NCBI GenBank assembly: GCA_016458225.1
Contig: JAEMGR010000009.1
Location: forward strand, 310,001-374,000
Source: Myxococcaceae bacterium JPH2
GTDB lineage: Bacteria; Myxococcota; Myxococcia; Myxococcales; Myxococcaceae
DNA length: 64,000 nt
Direction: 5' to 3'
Shown: positions 8,031 through 17,065 of the stretch, piece after piece
Layout: every line of letters starts with the position of its first letter
How positions within the stretch are numbered: position 1 is the first letter of the stretch
Notes under the pieces: model-generated
The model's database searches: none
The model's input: only the letters and a program-made list of their open reading frames with translations
Told to the model about the DNA's origin: nothing
Position numbers and translations under genes: made by a program

Positions 8031-11000
8031 ATGGCAGGACGGGTGGAACGGATTGCGCCGCTCCTATTCGGGTCGGGACTGTGTTCGCTCGTCTACCAGA
8101 CGGTGTGGCTGCGCGAGTTCCGGCTCATCTTCGGAGCCTCCACGGCGGCCTCGGCCGCGGTGCTCGCCATCTTCATGGGCGGGCTCGGCCTGGGCGGTGC
8201 CCTGCTGGGGGCGCGCGCGGATCGCCATGAGCGCCCGCTGACGTTCTACGCGAACCTGGAGCTGCTCGTCGCCGCGACCGCGGCGGTCAGCCCGTTCCTC
8301 GTCATGCTCGCCCGCGCCGCGTATGTCGGCATGGGGGGCACGCCGAACCTGGGCATGGGACTGGGCACCGTCGTGCGGTTGGTGCTGTCCGCGCTGGTGC
8401 TCGCCGCGCCCACCGTGTTGATGGGGGGCACGCTGCCCGCCGCCGCGCGCGCGGTCGGCTCGGACGCGGATCCTCAGCGCCGACACCTCGCCATCCTGTA
8501 CGGCGTCAACACGCTGGGCGCGGTGACGGGCGCGGCGCTCGCGACCTTCGCGCTGCTGGAGATCTTCGGCAATCGGACCACGCTCTGGCTCGCGTGTCTG
8601 GTCAACGCGCTCGTCGCGGTCATCGCGCGCTCGGTGAGTCGCACGCTCGGGCCCGCGGACGCGGCGACTCCGGCCCCCGCATCGACGACCGCCGTGGCGC
8701 CCCTGCCCTCCCGCGGCTTCGTCCTGGTGGCCGCGGCAGTGACTGGCTTCGCGTTCCTGCTGATGGAGCTGGTCTGGTACCGCATGTTGGGGCCGCTGCT
8801 CGGCGGCACGACGTTCACCTTCGGCCTCATCCTGGCGCTCGCCCTGCTGGGCATGGGGCTGGGCGGCGCGGCCTACGCCTGGGGCTTCCGCCATCGAAGC
8901 GCCACGCTGTCCGGCTTCGCGCTGACGTGCGCGGCCGAGGCGGCGCTCATCGCCCTCCCCTTCGCGCTGGGCGACAGGCTCGCGGTCATCGCCGCGCTGC
9001 TGCGGCCCCTGGGCGGCATGGGCTTTGGCGGCATGGTGTTGGGATGGACGCTCGTCACGGCCGTGGTGGTGCTGCCCGCGGCCTTCGTGGCGGGCGTGCA
9101 GTTTCCGCTCCTGCTCGCGCTCATGGGGCGCGGCGGGCACGAGGTCGGTCAGCAGGTGGGACGCGTCTACGCGTGGAACACCGCGGGCGCCATCGTCGGC
9201 TCACTGGGCGGCGGGTTCGGCATCCTGCCGCTGATCACCGCGCCGGTGACGTGGCAGCTCGTGGCCGGGATCCTCACGGCGCTCGGGCTGGGTTCATCGC
9301 TGCTCGCGTTCCGTACGGATCGCGCGCGCGGCGCACTCCTGATGCCCTTGGCCACGGGCGTCCTCACGGTGATGCTGCTGTCCGCGCAGGGCCCCACCGC
9401 GGCGTGGCGGCATGGGGGAGTGGGCGCGGGCCGCTCGGGACTGCATGAGCCGCACCTCAATGAAATCCAAGCGTGGCTCCGCTACAACGCGCGCGGCACC
9501 GTCTGGGAGCGCGAGGGCGTGGAGAGCAGCGTCGCGCTGGATGGCTCCAACGGCCTGAGCTTCATCATCAACGGCAAGGCCGACGGCAACAGCATTGGCG
9601 ACGCGCCCACGCAGGTGATGAGCGGCTTGCTCGGGGCGCTGTTGCATCCGGATCCGCGCGCGGCGCTCGTCATTGGGCTGGGCACCGGGAGCACGGCGGG
9701 CTGGCTCGGCGCCGTGCCCAGCATCGAGCGCGTGGACGCGGTGGAGATCGAACCCGCCATCCTCGACGTCGCGCGCCAGTGCCACGACGTCAACCACGCG
9801 GTGATGGATGATCCGAAGGTGCACGTCTCCATCGCCGACGCGCGCGAGGTGCTGTTGACCTCACGTCAGCGCTACGACATCATCTTCTCCGAGCCCTCCA
9901 ATCCCTACCGCGCCGGCATCTCCAGCCTCTTCACCCGCGACTTCTACCGGGTGGTGAAGGAGCGGCTCGCGGAGGGCGGCTACTTCCTCCAGTGGCTGCA
10001 GGCCTACGAGGTGGACGCGCTCACCGTGCAGAGTGTCTACGCCACGCTCAGCTCCGAGTTCGAGTCCGTGGAGACGTGGCAGCTCCACCACGGAGATCTG
10101 CTGCTCGTGGCCACACGCAAGCCCGTGACGCATGACGTGGCTCGATTGCGCGCGCGGCTCGCCGAGGAGCCCTATCTCACGGCCACGCGCTCCATCTGGC
10201 GCACGGACGAAGTCGAGGGCGTGCTCGCGCACTTCATCGCCTCGCCCGAGTTCACCCGCCACGTGGCGGAGGACAACGCCTCGCTCACCAACACGGACGA
10301 CCTGTCGTCCATGGAGTTCGCGCTCGCACGGAGCCTGGGGCGGGAGACGGGGTTCTCGGCGGGCTCGCTCTGGGAGGCGTCACGAAGGCTCGGCACGGAC
10401 CGCCCCGGGCTCGCGGGAGGCGAGGCGGACTGGGGCCGCGTGGAACAGCTCCGCCTGTGGAACGACGTGCCTGCGCCGGGCGGTGAGGCTGCCGAGGCCT
10501 CCGCACTGCGGCTTCGCGAGGCCTTCGTGCGCGCCGTGGAGACCCGAGACTTCGCGCGGGCTCGACAGCTGTGGATCCAGGGGGGGTGGGCTCCCCATGG
10601 CCCGCGCGAACAGGTCGCCGTGGCGCAGGCGCTGGCCGCATCCGGAGATGAGCAGGCGATGCCATTCATCGCCACCCTGCGCGCCACGCTTCCCGTCGAA
10701 GCGGACCTCCTCGAAGGGCTGCTGCGGATCCGCCAGCACCGTGCCGAAGATGCCGCCGCGCTGCTGGAGCGCGCCTTCACGGGGCTTCACGCCACGCCGT
10801 GGCCTCCGCGAGAGCTGACCTCGCTGTTGCTGGATGCAGTCCCGAGCATCGCCAGGCAGGACCGAGTCCTCGGACGACGGCTGTACGAGGTGCTCCGCAA
10901 GCCCTTCGCGGCGGCGTCCTTGTCGCAGGCCCGCGAGGACACGCGCCTCGCGCTGGCCCGCGTGGTGGACTGGCCGGGGCTCTGCGTCGATGCGCTCTCC

Positions 11001-11207
11001 GCGATGGAGCCGCATGTGCCGTGGGATGCGGAGACACTGGAGGGCCGACGCCAGTGCTACACCGCAGCGAGCCACCCGCTCGCCACGCGCGCGGCGCAGG
11101 AGCTGGAGGAGTTCGTGGCACAGGCTCCCATGCCGTTCCTCGGCGGTGAGTTCTCCCCGCCTGCCCCACCGGCACGTTCCGACGTGGCGGGCACGCCCGT
11201 GCGCTAG
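8031..11207 (+). CDS. Polytopic membrane protein fused to spermidine-synthase-like domain
   Basis: A 1058-residue protein in three parts. Residues 1-480 contain about twelve hydrophobic helices of MFS-like spacing with glycine-rich turns (GGLGLGGALLGARADR). Residues 490-705 form a SpeE-like Rossmann domain: SAM site VIGLGTGSTAGWLG near residue 545, acidic strand end VDAVEIEP, and SEPSNPYRAGISSLFT in the aminopropyl-transfer region. Residues 705-1058 are a helical, Ala/Arg-rich tail that may be TPR-like. This architecture is known as fused MFS/spermidine synthase; its substrate is not established. ATG at 8031 has AAGGAG at eight to nine bases. It looks monocistronic and converges on the nitronate-monooxygenase-like gene, 3 bases apart. 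Confidence 0.85.
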   Translation: MAGRVERIAPLLFGSGLCSLVYQTVWLREFRLIFGASTAASAAVLAIFMGGLGLGGALLGARADRHERPLTFYANLELLVAATAAVSPFLVMLARAAYVGMGGTPNLGMGLGTVVRLVLSALVLAAPTVLMGGTLPAAARAVGSDADPQRRHLAILYGVNTLGAVTGAALATFALLEIFGNRTTLWLACLVNALVAVIARSVSRTLGPADAATPAPASTTAVAPLPSRGFVLVAAAVTGFAFLLMELVWYRMLGPLLGGTTFTFGLILALALLGMGLGGAAYAWGFRHRSATLSGFALTCAAEAALIALPFALGDRLAVIAALLRPLGGMGFGGMVLGWTLVTAVVVLPAAFVAGVQFPLLLALMGRGGHEVGQQVGRVYAWNTAGAIVGSLGGGFGILPLITAPVTWQLVAGILTALGLGSSLLAFRTDRARGALLMPLATGVLTVMLLSAQGPTAAWRHGGVGAGRSGLHEPHLNEIQAWLRYNARGTVWEREGVESSVALDGSNGLSFIINGKADGNSIGDAPTQVMSGLLGALLHPDPRAALVIGLGTGSTAGWLGAVPSIERVDAVEIEPAILDVARQCHDVNHAVMDDPKVHVSIADAREVLLTSRQRYDIIFSEPSNPYRAGISSLFTRDFYRVVKERLAEGGYFLQWLQAYEVDALTVQSVYATLSSEFESVETWQLHHGDLLLVATRKPVTHDVARLRARLAEEPYLTATRSIWRTDEVEGVLAHFIASPEFTRHVAEDNASLTNTDDLSSMEFALARSLGRETGFSAGSLWEASRRLGTDRPGLAGGEADWGRVEQLRLWNDVPAPGGEAAEASALRLREAFVRAVETRDFARARQLWIQGGWAPHGPREQVAVAQALAASGDEQAMPFIATLRATLPVEADLLEGLLRIRQHRAEDAAALLERAFTGLHATPWPPRELTSLLLDAVPSIARQDRVLGRRLYEVLRKPFAAASLSQAREDTRLALARVVDWPGLCVDALSAMEPHVPWDAETLEGRRQCYTAASHPLATRAAQELEEFVAQAPMPFLGGEFSPPAPPARSDVAGTPVR

Positions 11208-11210
11208 GAC

Positions 11211-12299
11211 TCAGACCGAGCCCGGAGTGCCACTCAGCAGCGAGGCGGTCTCATCCAGCAAGGAGCGCATGCGCTCGGCGGCAGTGCCTTCTCGCACGAG
11301 CGTGACGCCCTGCCCCGCCCACAGCGCCAGGAAGCGCGCATCGCCCACGCGAGCGGCCGCACGACGCAGCGGAGTCGTGAGCCCGTGTTGATACGGAAAG
11401 GGCAACACCGCTTCGCTGCCTTCGAGCGCGGCGGAGAAGTCGTTGACAATGCCACGGGCCGGGCGACCCGAGAACGCCCGTGTGATTCGGGTGGCTCCCG
11501 CGGAGGCCGTGCGAAGCGCCGCACGATGTGTCGCGCTCGTCCCCGCCTCGGGGCACAGCATGAACGCGGTTCCTAGCTGCACGCCGCTCGCGCCGAGCCA
11601 GCGCGCCGCGACGATCCCGCGTCCATCCATGATGCCTCCGCTCGCGATGATCGGCAGTCGCACCGCATCGACGAGTTGTGGGACAAGCGCCATCGTGCCG
11701 ATCACCCCACCCTCGAAAGGTCCTGAGAACGTGCCTCGGTGACCGCCGGCCTCGGCGCCCTGGGCCACGATGAGATCCACGCCCGCGGCCTCCAACAAGC
11801 GCCCCTCCTCCACGTTCGTCGCGGTGCCCGCCAGCAAGACACCGCGAGCGCGAAAGGACTCCAGCACCCGCGCGGACGGAATGCCGAACGTGAAGCTGAA
11901 GACCGTGGGCGCGCATGCGAGCACGGCCTCGGCTTGAGCTTCGAAGTCCGGCAACGGCGAGGCCGTTGGCGCAACAGGTGGAGGCAGCCCGAGCTGCGCG
12001 TGGTACCGCGCCAGCTGCTCCAGCATGGGCGCCGCATTCGAGGGCGGCGGCGGCGCGGCCACGGGCGCGAACAAGTTGATGGCGAAGGGTCGCGAGGTCA
12101 GCGCTCGCAAGGCGCGCGCCTGCTGAACAATCTCATCGGGCGATTGATACGCCACGGCGAGCGAGCCCAGCCCCCCCGCGTTCGAGACCGCCGCCGCCAA
12201 TTCGGGAGTGCCCGGGCCTCCCGACATGGGCGCCAGGAGGAGTGATTGCTCCACGCCGAGCCGTACCGCGAGCCGATGCCAGCCGCTTGCATCCGTCAC
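11211..12299 (-). CDS. Nitronate monooxygenase-like FMN enzyme
   Basis: A 362-residue TIM-barrel flavoprotein of the 2-nitropropane dioxygenase/NMO family. These use FMN to oxidise alkyl nitronates, although some relatives are enoyl reductases of polyketide clusters. Landmarks are LLAPMSGGPGTPELAAAVSN at the N-terminus, GTATNVEEGRLLEAAGVDLI, the family motif AQGAEAGGHRG, and the phosphate-binding GGIMDGRGIVAARWLGA. GTG at 12299 follows AGGAGAGGGAAC. The upstream frame extends to 12371 but lacks conserved sequence. It stands alone between convergent and divergent neighbours, so its physiological role is not indicated by context. Confidence 0.85.
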   Translation of the reverse strand: MTDASGWHRLAVRLGVEQSLLLAPMSGGPGTPELAAAVSNAGGLGSLAVAYQSPDEIVQQARALRALTSRPFAINLFAPVAAPPPPSNAAPMLEQLARYHAQLGLPPPVAPTASPLPDFEAQAEAVLACAPTVFSFTFGIPSARVLESFRARGVLLAGTATNVEEGRLLEAAGVDLIVAQGAEAGGHRGTFSGPFEGGVIGTMALVPQLVDAVRLPIIASGGIMDGRGIVAARWLGASGVQLGTAFMLCPEAGTSATHRAALRTASAGATRITRAFSGRPARGIVNDFSAALEGSEAVLPFPYQHGLTTPLRRAAARVGDARFLALWAGQGVTLVREGTAAERMRSLLDETASLLSGTPGSV

Positions 12300-12434
12300 G
12301 TTCCCTCTCCTCGGTCCGGACGCGCCGTGCCACTCGGCAGTCCGAGCACACGTGACACTAGCCAGCACCACCCCGCCGCGCCGTGGGCTCGCACGCCTTG
12401 CGTCAACCCGACGATTCCGCCCGAGAAGTCGGCC

Positions 12435-13595
12435 TCATCCCCCGTAGGGAGACGACCCTGGCTCCAGGAACAGCAGGCCCGCGGGGACGCGGGGCTCCAC
12501 CGAGAGCGTTCGCGGAGGCAGCGTGTCCTGCGCCTCCATCACCGCGCGCACTTCCCACAGCGGTGGAGGATTGAGCGCGAAGCCCGCTTGGAACGTACCG
12601 GACTCCACCCCTTGCACGAGCGACTCCAGCCCCTGCACCGGGAACACCTGTGGATGCCCCGCGGCCTCCGGATCACGAATCCCGAGCACCGTGCGGAGCA
12701 CCAGCGCGTTGAGCAGCGCCAGGTCCAGACTGCGCAGCGTGGGACTGCGCGGCGCGCCCTTCAGATGCGCCAGGTCCAGCCCCTGTCTGAATCGCAAGAT
12801 GTGCCCGCGCCCGCCGGGCAGCACCAACACCACCGCGTGCTGTCCTCGGACGAGCGTGGCCAATCGCTCTCGCGCGGAGTTGAGCCCTTGCGCGGTGGTC
12901 AACGACTCCTCCAGTTCGGTCACGCGCGCGTACGCGGACACCAGCTTGAGGAACGTGTCTTCATCGAACGTGGACAGTCCCTTCAGCGCGCGATGAACGG
13001 GGCGCAGCTCCAGCCCTGGCTCCGACAGCGACACCACGGCCGCCAGCGAGAGGCCTTGCTCATTGAGCGCGGCCAAGGGCCTCAGCGGCGCACCGTCCAA
13101 CACATCCTGCAAGCGCTTGGATACCGGCGAGGGCTCGATGCGCCGCAGCGTCACCGGCGCGCCGTCGTACTGGCCCTGCCAGACGATGATGCCGCGCTCG
13201 GCGGCCTCGGCGAGCAAGTCGCGCAGCACGCCGTGGTCATCCGCCACCAGCGTGAGCGCCGGCTCGACCTCCCAGGCGCGCGGACGATACGGCTCGTACT
13301 CCAGGGGCATGGCCGCGTCGGGCTTCAGCCCTCCGAGCAGGTAGCGCACGGGTGGCCCGCCCAGCTTGCCGGCCAGCCCATGCAGCTCCACCACGTAGAG
13401 CGAGGGGCGCGAATCGCGCAGCACCGCGCCGGAGTCGCGCAGGCGCTTCAGCTCGCTCGTGGGGTTGGCGGCGTCCACCAGCGGCCTGACGCGCGTGGGG
13501 ACTGGCGCCGCGTTGTCCCGGGGCACCCCGCCTCCGGATTCGAGGGAGTGCTCCAGCGGGGCGACGAGGGCCGTGAAGGGCAGGACGCGTGCCAT
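12435..13595 (-). CDS. DUF1015 family protein
   Basis: A 386-residue protein matching DUF1015 over its length. The N-terminus (VLPFTALVAP) is typical, and the C-terminus carries the signature order FPVQGLESLVQ, then FALNPPPLWEVRAVMEAQ, then PRTLSVEPRVPAGLLF. DUF1015 proteins are soluble, widespread and often sit near serine biosynthesis genes; their reaction is unknown. That neighbourhood is not present here. The ATG at 13595 has no clear Shine-Dalgarno sequence. The gene is followed after 135 bases by the NMO-like gene and preceded after 69 bases by a membrane protein gene, all on the minus strand. Confidence 0.8.
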   Translation of the reverse strand: MARVLPFTALVAPLEHSLESGGGVPRDNAAPVPTRVRPLVDAANPTSELKRLRDSGAVLRDSRPSLYVVELHGLAGKLGGPPVRYLLGGLKPDAAMPLEYEPYRPRAWEVEPALTLVADDHGVLRDLLAEAAERGIIVWQGQYDGAPVTLRRIEPSPVSKRLQDVLDGAPLRPLAALNEQGLSLAAVVSLSEPGLELRPVHRALKGLSTFDEDTFLKLVSAYARVTELEESLTTAQGLNSARERLATLVRGQHAVVLVLPGGRGHILRFRQGLDLAHLKGAPRSPTLRSLDLALLNALVLRTVLGIRDPEAAGHPQVFPVQGLESLVQGVESGTFQAGFALNPPPLWEVRAVMEAQDTLPPRTLSVEPRVPAGLLFLEPGSSPYGG

Positions 13596-13664
13596 GTCAG
13601 CGGGAAGAGTGATACCGCCCCACCGCTCGCGCCACGGCGCCCGCCCGGCCGCTTCGTGGCCCGT

Positions 13665-14948
13665 CTACCACCAGACGCTGGTGTAGCGCCGCTCCTTGCT
13701 GGAGGAATGCCCACCGCGCCCAAGCGACGAGTGGTCCACGCTCTCCTCCCACAACAGGCTCACCGTGGTGATGGCCCCCGCGGAACCGAGGAACGACAGG
13801 ACATACGGCGTGGACTGATCGAACCCACCCAGCACCAGTCCGGAGATGAGCAGCACCGCGGCGCCCACGCCCGCTCCGAACATGTCGGCGCGCAATATCT
13901 GCGATGGCGTCGGGTCATAACGCATGGTCGCCAACGCCAGCGCGCCAGCACCGATGCCCGGGGCAATCAGCAAGGTGTCCTTCCACGTCTTGCCGGACAC
14001 CCGCGTGCCAGAGAAGTTGATGATGGCCAACAGCAGCGCGCTGTACGCCAGGCCCCAGCCCGCACCGGACGCCACGAGCAGGCCGTCATCCAGCGGCATC
14101 TGCCCGCCGCCGAGTCCCGCGGTGAGCCACGCCCCCAGCTCTGCGCCGATGAACGACGACCACGTCAGGACTCCCGCGTCCTGCGTCACCAGGTCCATGA
14201 AGCCCGCGGCGAACATGGCGCCCACGAACGAATTGGCGATGCCGAAGTCCGCCATCGGCTTGTCCACCCAGTGGTTGAACTGCCACCAGGCTGACGCACC
14301 AAAGCCCAGGCCGGCGCCGATCAACGTGCCCGCCAACATCGCCTCGCGCGAGCTGCGATCGAAGTTGAAGTCCTTCGCGAACGCCTGCGTGAAGAACCCG
14401 CCCAGCGCCCCCATGGTCGTGTGGTGCAGGACAAACGTCATGCTGCCCGGGCCGGAGAGGAACGGGCCCTGACGCGGACGGCCATCCAGCATCATCCCCG
14501 AGTCCTCGGGCGGAGACACATCGGCCGCGCTCAGCGTCGACGGCGCGCGAGTGTCCGGCTGCGTCAGCGACCCTGACGGCGCGCGAGTGTCCGGCTGCGT
14601 CAGCGACCCTGACTGCGGGCGCCCCGAGTCCGGCTCGGCCGCGCGGGTGGGCGCATCGGGCGTCGTCGGCGCGGGCTCCGAGGGCTGCGCGAAGCCGGAA
14701 CGAGGCTCCGTGGCCGAGTCTGGCGCGGGCGCACCCACCTCGGGCTGCGGCGCGGCGGCATCACCCGGCAGAGGCTGGGTGCGCGGGTCCGACTCGGGCG
14801 ACTGCGCGGTCGACTGCGGGGCCGCGTACACCGGCGGTGACGCGGGCGACACGGGTGGGTACGGCGACTGTCCACGGGCGAGCCCCGGCAGGGTCAGCGC
14901 CACCATGAGGACGGCGGTGGGGAGGCTCCAGGTTCTCAGAAGTGACAC
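13665..14948 (-). CDS. Repeat-containing multi-pass membrane protein, unknown
   Basis: Family not recognised. The 427-residue product has a signal peptide (cleavage likely after GLARG near residue 25) and a Pro/Ser/Thr/Asp-rich linker to about residue 155. A C-terminal membrane domain of roughly eight glycine-rich hydrophobic segments runs to about residue 400. The linker contains two perfect tandem copies of a 12-residue unit (GSLTQPDTRAPS). The membrane part resembles DUF-type glycine-zipper proteins such as ALIAPGIGAGALALATM. GTG at 14948 has GGAGTCC eight bases upstream. It is divergent from the photolyase gene. An envelope location is likely; function unknown. Confidence 0.65.
   Translation of the reverse strand: MSLLRTWSLPTAVLMVALTLPGLARGQSPYPPVSPASPPVYAAPQSTAQSPESDPRTQPLPGDAAAPQPEVGAPAPDSATEPRSGFAQPSEPAPTTPDAPTRAAEPDSGRPQSGSLTQPDTRAPSGSLTQPDTRAPSTLSAADVSPPEDSGMMLDGRPRQGPFLSGPGSMTFVLHHTTMGALGGFFTQAFAKDFNFDRSSREAMLAGTLIGAGLGFGASAWWQFNHWVDKPMADFGIANSFVGAMFAAGFMDLVTQDAGVLTWSSFIGAELGAWLTAGLGGGQMPLDDGLLVASGAGWGLAYSALLLAIINFSGTRVSGKTWKDTLLIAPGIGAGALALATMRYDPTPSQILRADMFGAGVGAAVLLISGLVLGGFDQSTPYVLSFLGSAGAITTVSLLWEESVDHSSLGRGGHSSSKERRYTSVWW
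14542..14613. repeat. Two perfect tandem copies of a 36-bp unit
   Basis: The unit at 14542-14577 is repeated exactly at 14578-14613, with flanking partial similarity. It lies inside the linker-coding part of the membrane protein gene and encodes two identical 12-residue repeats in frame. Confidence 0.95.
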
Positions 14949-15173
14949 GCGATGGACTCCTTGGGTCCGACCGCGGCCGAGAAGACCACAACCCAGCAAT
15001 GTCCGCTGGTTTTCTGTGCATGTCGCGAAGGACGCGGTTCGCCGGGGCCCGACGGGCGGCGTCACGCCCATCCGCCCGAGATGCCTGTCCGCGAGCCAAC
15101 GGACCTGACACGTTGTTCAACTCGGCGCGACTTCTTCCGCAACGCGGTTGGCTCGCCGGCATCTTCGGGCGCA

Positions 15174-16634
15174 ATGCCCTCTGGCTTCTCATGGTCCGAA
15201 CTGGGTGTGGACTCCGCTCGCATTCACGTCATCAAGGAAGCGGAGCTGCCCTCCGGCCGCCGAGAGTTCGTCTTGTACTGGTGCATGGTGAACCACCGCG
15301 CGGAGGAGAACCACGCGCTCGATGCGGCGCTCGCGCTGGGCAATCACCTGGGCCTGCCCGTGGTCGTCTATCTCGCGCTGCGACCGGACTACCCCCATGC
15401 CTCGGAGCGGCTGCATGCCTGGGCCCTGGAGGGAATGAGCGACGTCGCGGCCGGCTGCGCGTCGCGTGGCGTGCCCTGCTGGACAGAGCTGCCGCGCACG
15501 ACCGATGCGCACGTCGCTCGGCTGGCGGAGCTGGGGCGGCGCGCGGCCATCATCGTGTCGGATCTCTTCCCCACCTTCATCATCCCCGGGCACCTGCACG
15601 GCGCCGCGCGCGCGGTGCAGGTGCCAATCATCGCGGTGGATGCGTCATGCGTGGTGCCCATGCAGCGCGTGGCCACGCTCCAGGCGGGCGCGTACACCCT
15701 GCGCCCCAAGCTCCAGAAGCTCTGGCCTGAGTACCTGGGCCGCATCCTCCCCGCGCGCAAGCCCAAGGTCTCCGGGCATCGCCTGCATCCCGAGTTCGAG
15801 CCAGACGATGCGCGCGAGGCGCGAGAAGCCCTGGGCACGTTCGACATCGACCACGACGTGAAGCCGCTCGCCGAGCGCGGCGGACGCAAGGCGGGACTCG
15901 ATGCGCTGCGCACGTTCCTCCAGTCCCGCTTGGAGGGCTACGACACGCAACGCAATGATCCGGGCCACTCCCACCAGTCCAACCTCTCGCCCTTCTTCCA
16001 CTGGGGCAACCTGTTCGCGGGCGAGGCCGCGCGGGCCGCCATCCGAGCGCGCGGCACGGATCATCCCGCGGTGCGCAGCTTCCTGGAGGAGCTGCTCGTG
16101 CGTCGGGAGCTGGGCTTCAACTACTGCCTGCACACGCCCGTGAAACGGCAGCTCTCCGTGGAGTCCCTGCCCGCCTGGGCGCGCGACACGCTCACCGTGC
16201 ACCAGCAGGATCGCCGCGAGCACCTCTACACCCGGGAGGACCTGGATGCGGCGCGCACCGCGGACGGCCTGTGGAACGCGGCCCAACGTGAGCTGCGCGA
16301 GCGCGGACGCATCCACAACTACCTGCGCATGCTCTGGGGCAAGAAGATCCTCGAGTGGAGCCCCACTCCGCAGCAGGCGCTGGAGCACATCGCCTGGCTG
16401 AACGACAAGTACGCGGTGGACGGGAGAGATCCCGCGAGCGTGGCCAACTTCATGTGGGTGCTCGGGCTCCATGATCGCCCCTTCCAGGAGCGCAAGGTGC
16501 TGGGCAAGGTGCGGCCCATGAGCTCGCTGCGCACGGCGGACAAGTACGACCTGGGGCCCTATCTGGCGCGATGGGCGCGCCCGGAGGATGCGCCCGTGAA
16601 AATCAAGCGCGTCCGCAGGATGGCAGCGGACTGA
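15174..16634 (+). CDS. Class II deoxyribodipyrimidine (CPD) photolyase
   Basis: A 486-residue light-dependent repair enzyme that splits cyclobutane pyrimidine dimers using FADH-. Class II membership is shown by the C-terminal FAD-domain phrases WNAAQRELRERGRIHNYLRM and WGKKILEWSP, and by the N-terminal DNA-photolyase-like strand FVLYWCMVNHRAEENHALD. Class II enzymes are typically 450-490 residues, so ATG at 15174 fits better than the longer frame open to 14952. An ATG at 15080 is possible, but the intervening sequence has no family content. It is divergent from the membrane protein gene. Myxobacteria form carotenoids in light, so light-damage repair fits the biology. Confidence 0.92.
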   Translation: MPSGFSWSELGVDSARIHVIKEAELPSGRREFVLYWCMVNHRAEENHALDAALALGNHLGLPVVVYLALRPDYPHASERLHAWALEGMSDVAAGCASRGVPCWTELPRTTDAHVARLAELGRRAAIIVSDLFPTFIIPGHLHGAARAVQVPIIAVDASCVVPMQRVATLQAGAYTLRPKLQKLWPEYLGRILPARKPKVSGHRLHPEFEPDDAREAREALGTFDIDHDVKPLAERGGRKAGLDALRTFLQSRLEGYDTQRNDPGHSHQSNLSPFFHWGNLFAGEAARAAIRARGTDHPAVRSFLEELLVRRELGFNYCLHTPVKRQLSVESLPAWARDTLTVHQQDRREHLYTREDLDAARTADGLWNAAQRELRERGRIHNYLRMLWGKKILEWSPTPQQALEHIAWLNDKYAVDGRDPASVANFMWVLGLHDRPFQERKVLGKVRPMSSLRTADKYDLGPYLARWARPEDAPVKIKRVRRMAAD

Positions 16635-16740
16635 GCTGGGCTGTTGACTTCCGCCCCTCCACCAGCGAGACGGCGGATCCCTTCCCGCGCGAAGGCGCAG
16701 TCATGCGCGGGGCAAGCCATCCGGAATCAGGAGCCATGCC

Positions 16741-17061
16741 ATGGGCACGATGAAGTTCGAGGTCCCCCACACCCTCCCGAAGGACGAGGTTCGCAAGCGC
16801 GTCGAGCAGCTGCTCCAGTACTGGGGCACCAAGTACGGCGTGAAGGCGGACTGGCAGGGCGAAGGGGCCAAGCTGGCCGGCAAGGTGATGGGCATCCAGC
16901 TGGACGCCAGCTTCGTCATCACCGACAACGCCGTGCAGGGCGAGGGCACGGACCCGGGCATGCTGCTGCGCAGCAAGGCCAAGTCGTACCTGCAGGAGAA
17001 GTTCGCCTCCGTGCTGGATCCGAAGCAGTCGTTGGATCAGGTGAAGCGCACGCTGGGCTGA
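16741..17061 (+). CDS. Polyhydroxyalkanoic acid system family protein
   Basis: A 106-residue protein matching the small PHA_gran_rgn family (putative polyhydroxyalkanoate system protein). It reads as one alpha/beta unit: MKFEVPHTLPKDEVRKRVEQ, then KYGVKADWQGEGAKLAGKVMG, then a second half ending in DQVKRTLG. Family members are found beside PHA genes in some bacteria, but their function is not established and no PHA synthase is in this window. The ATG has AGGAG at 16729-16733 with seven-base spacing. It is convergent with frzF, four bases apart, so it is unlikely to be part of the Frz system. Confidence 0.8.
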   Translation: MGTMKFEVPHTLPKDEVRKRVEQLLQYWGTKYGVKADWQGEGAKLAGKVMGIQLDASFVITDNAVQGEGTDPGMLLRSKAKSYLQEKFASVLDPKQSLDQVKRTLG

Positions 17062-17065
17062 CGCT

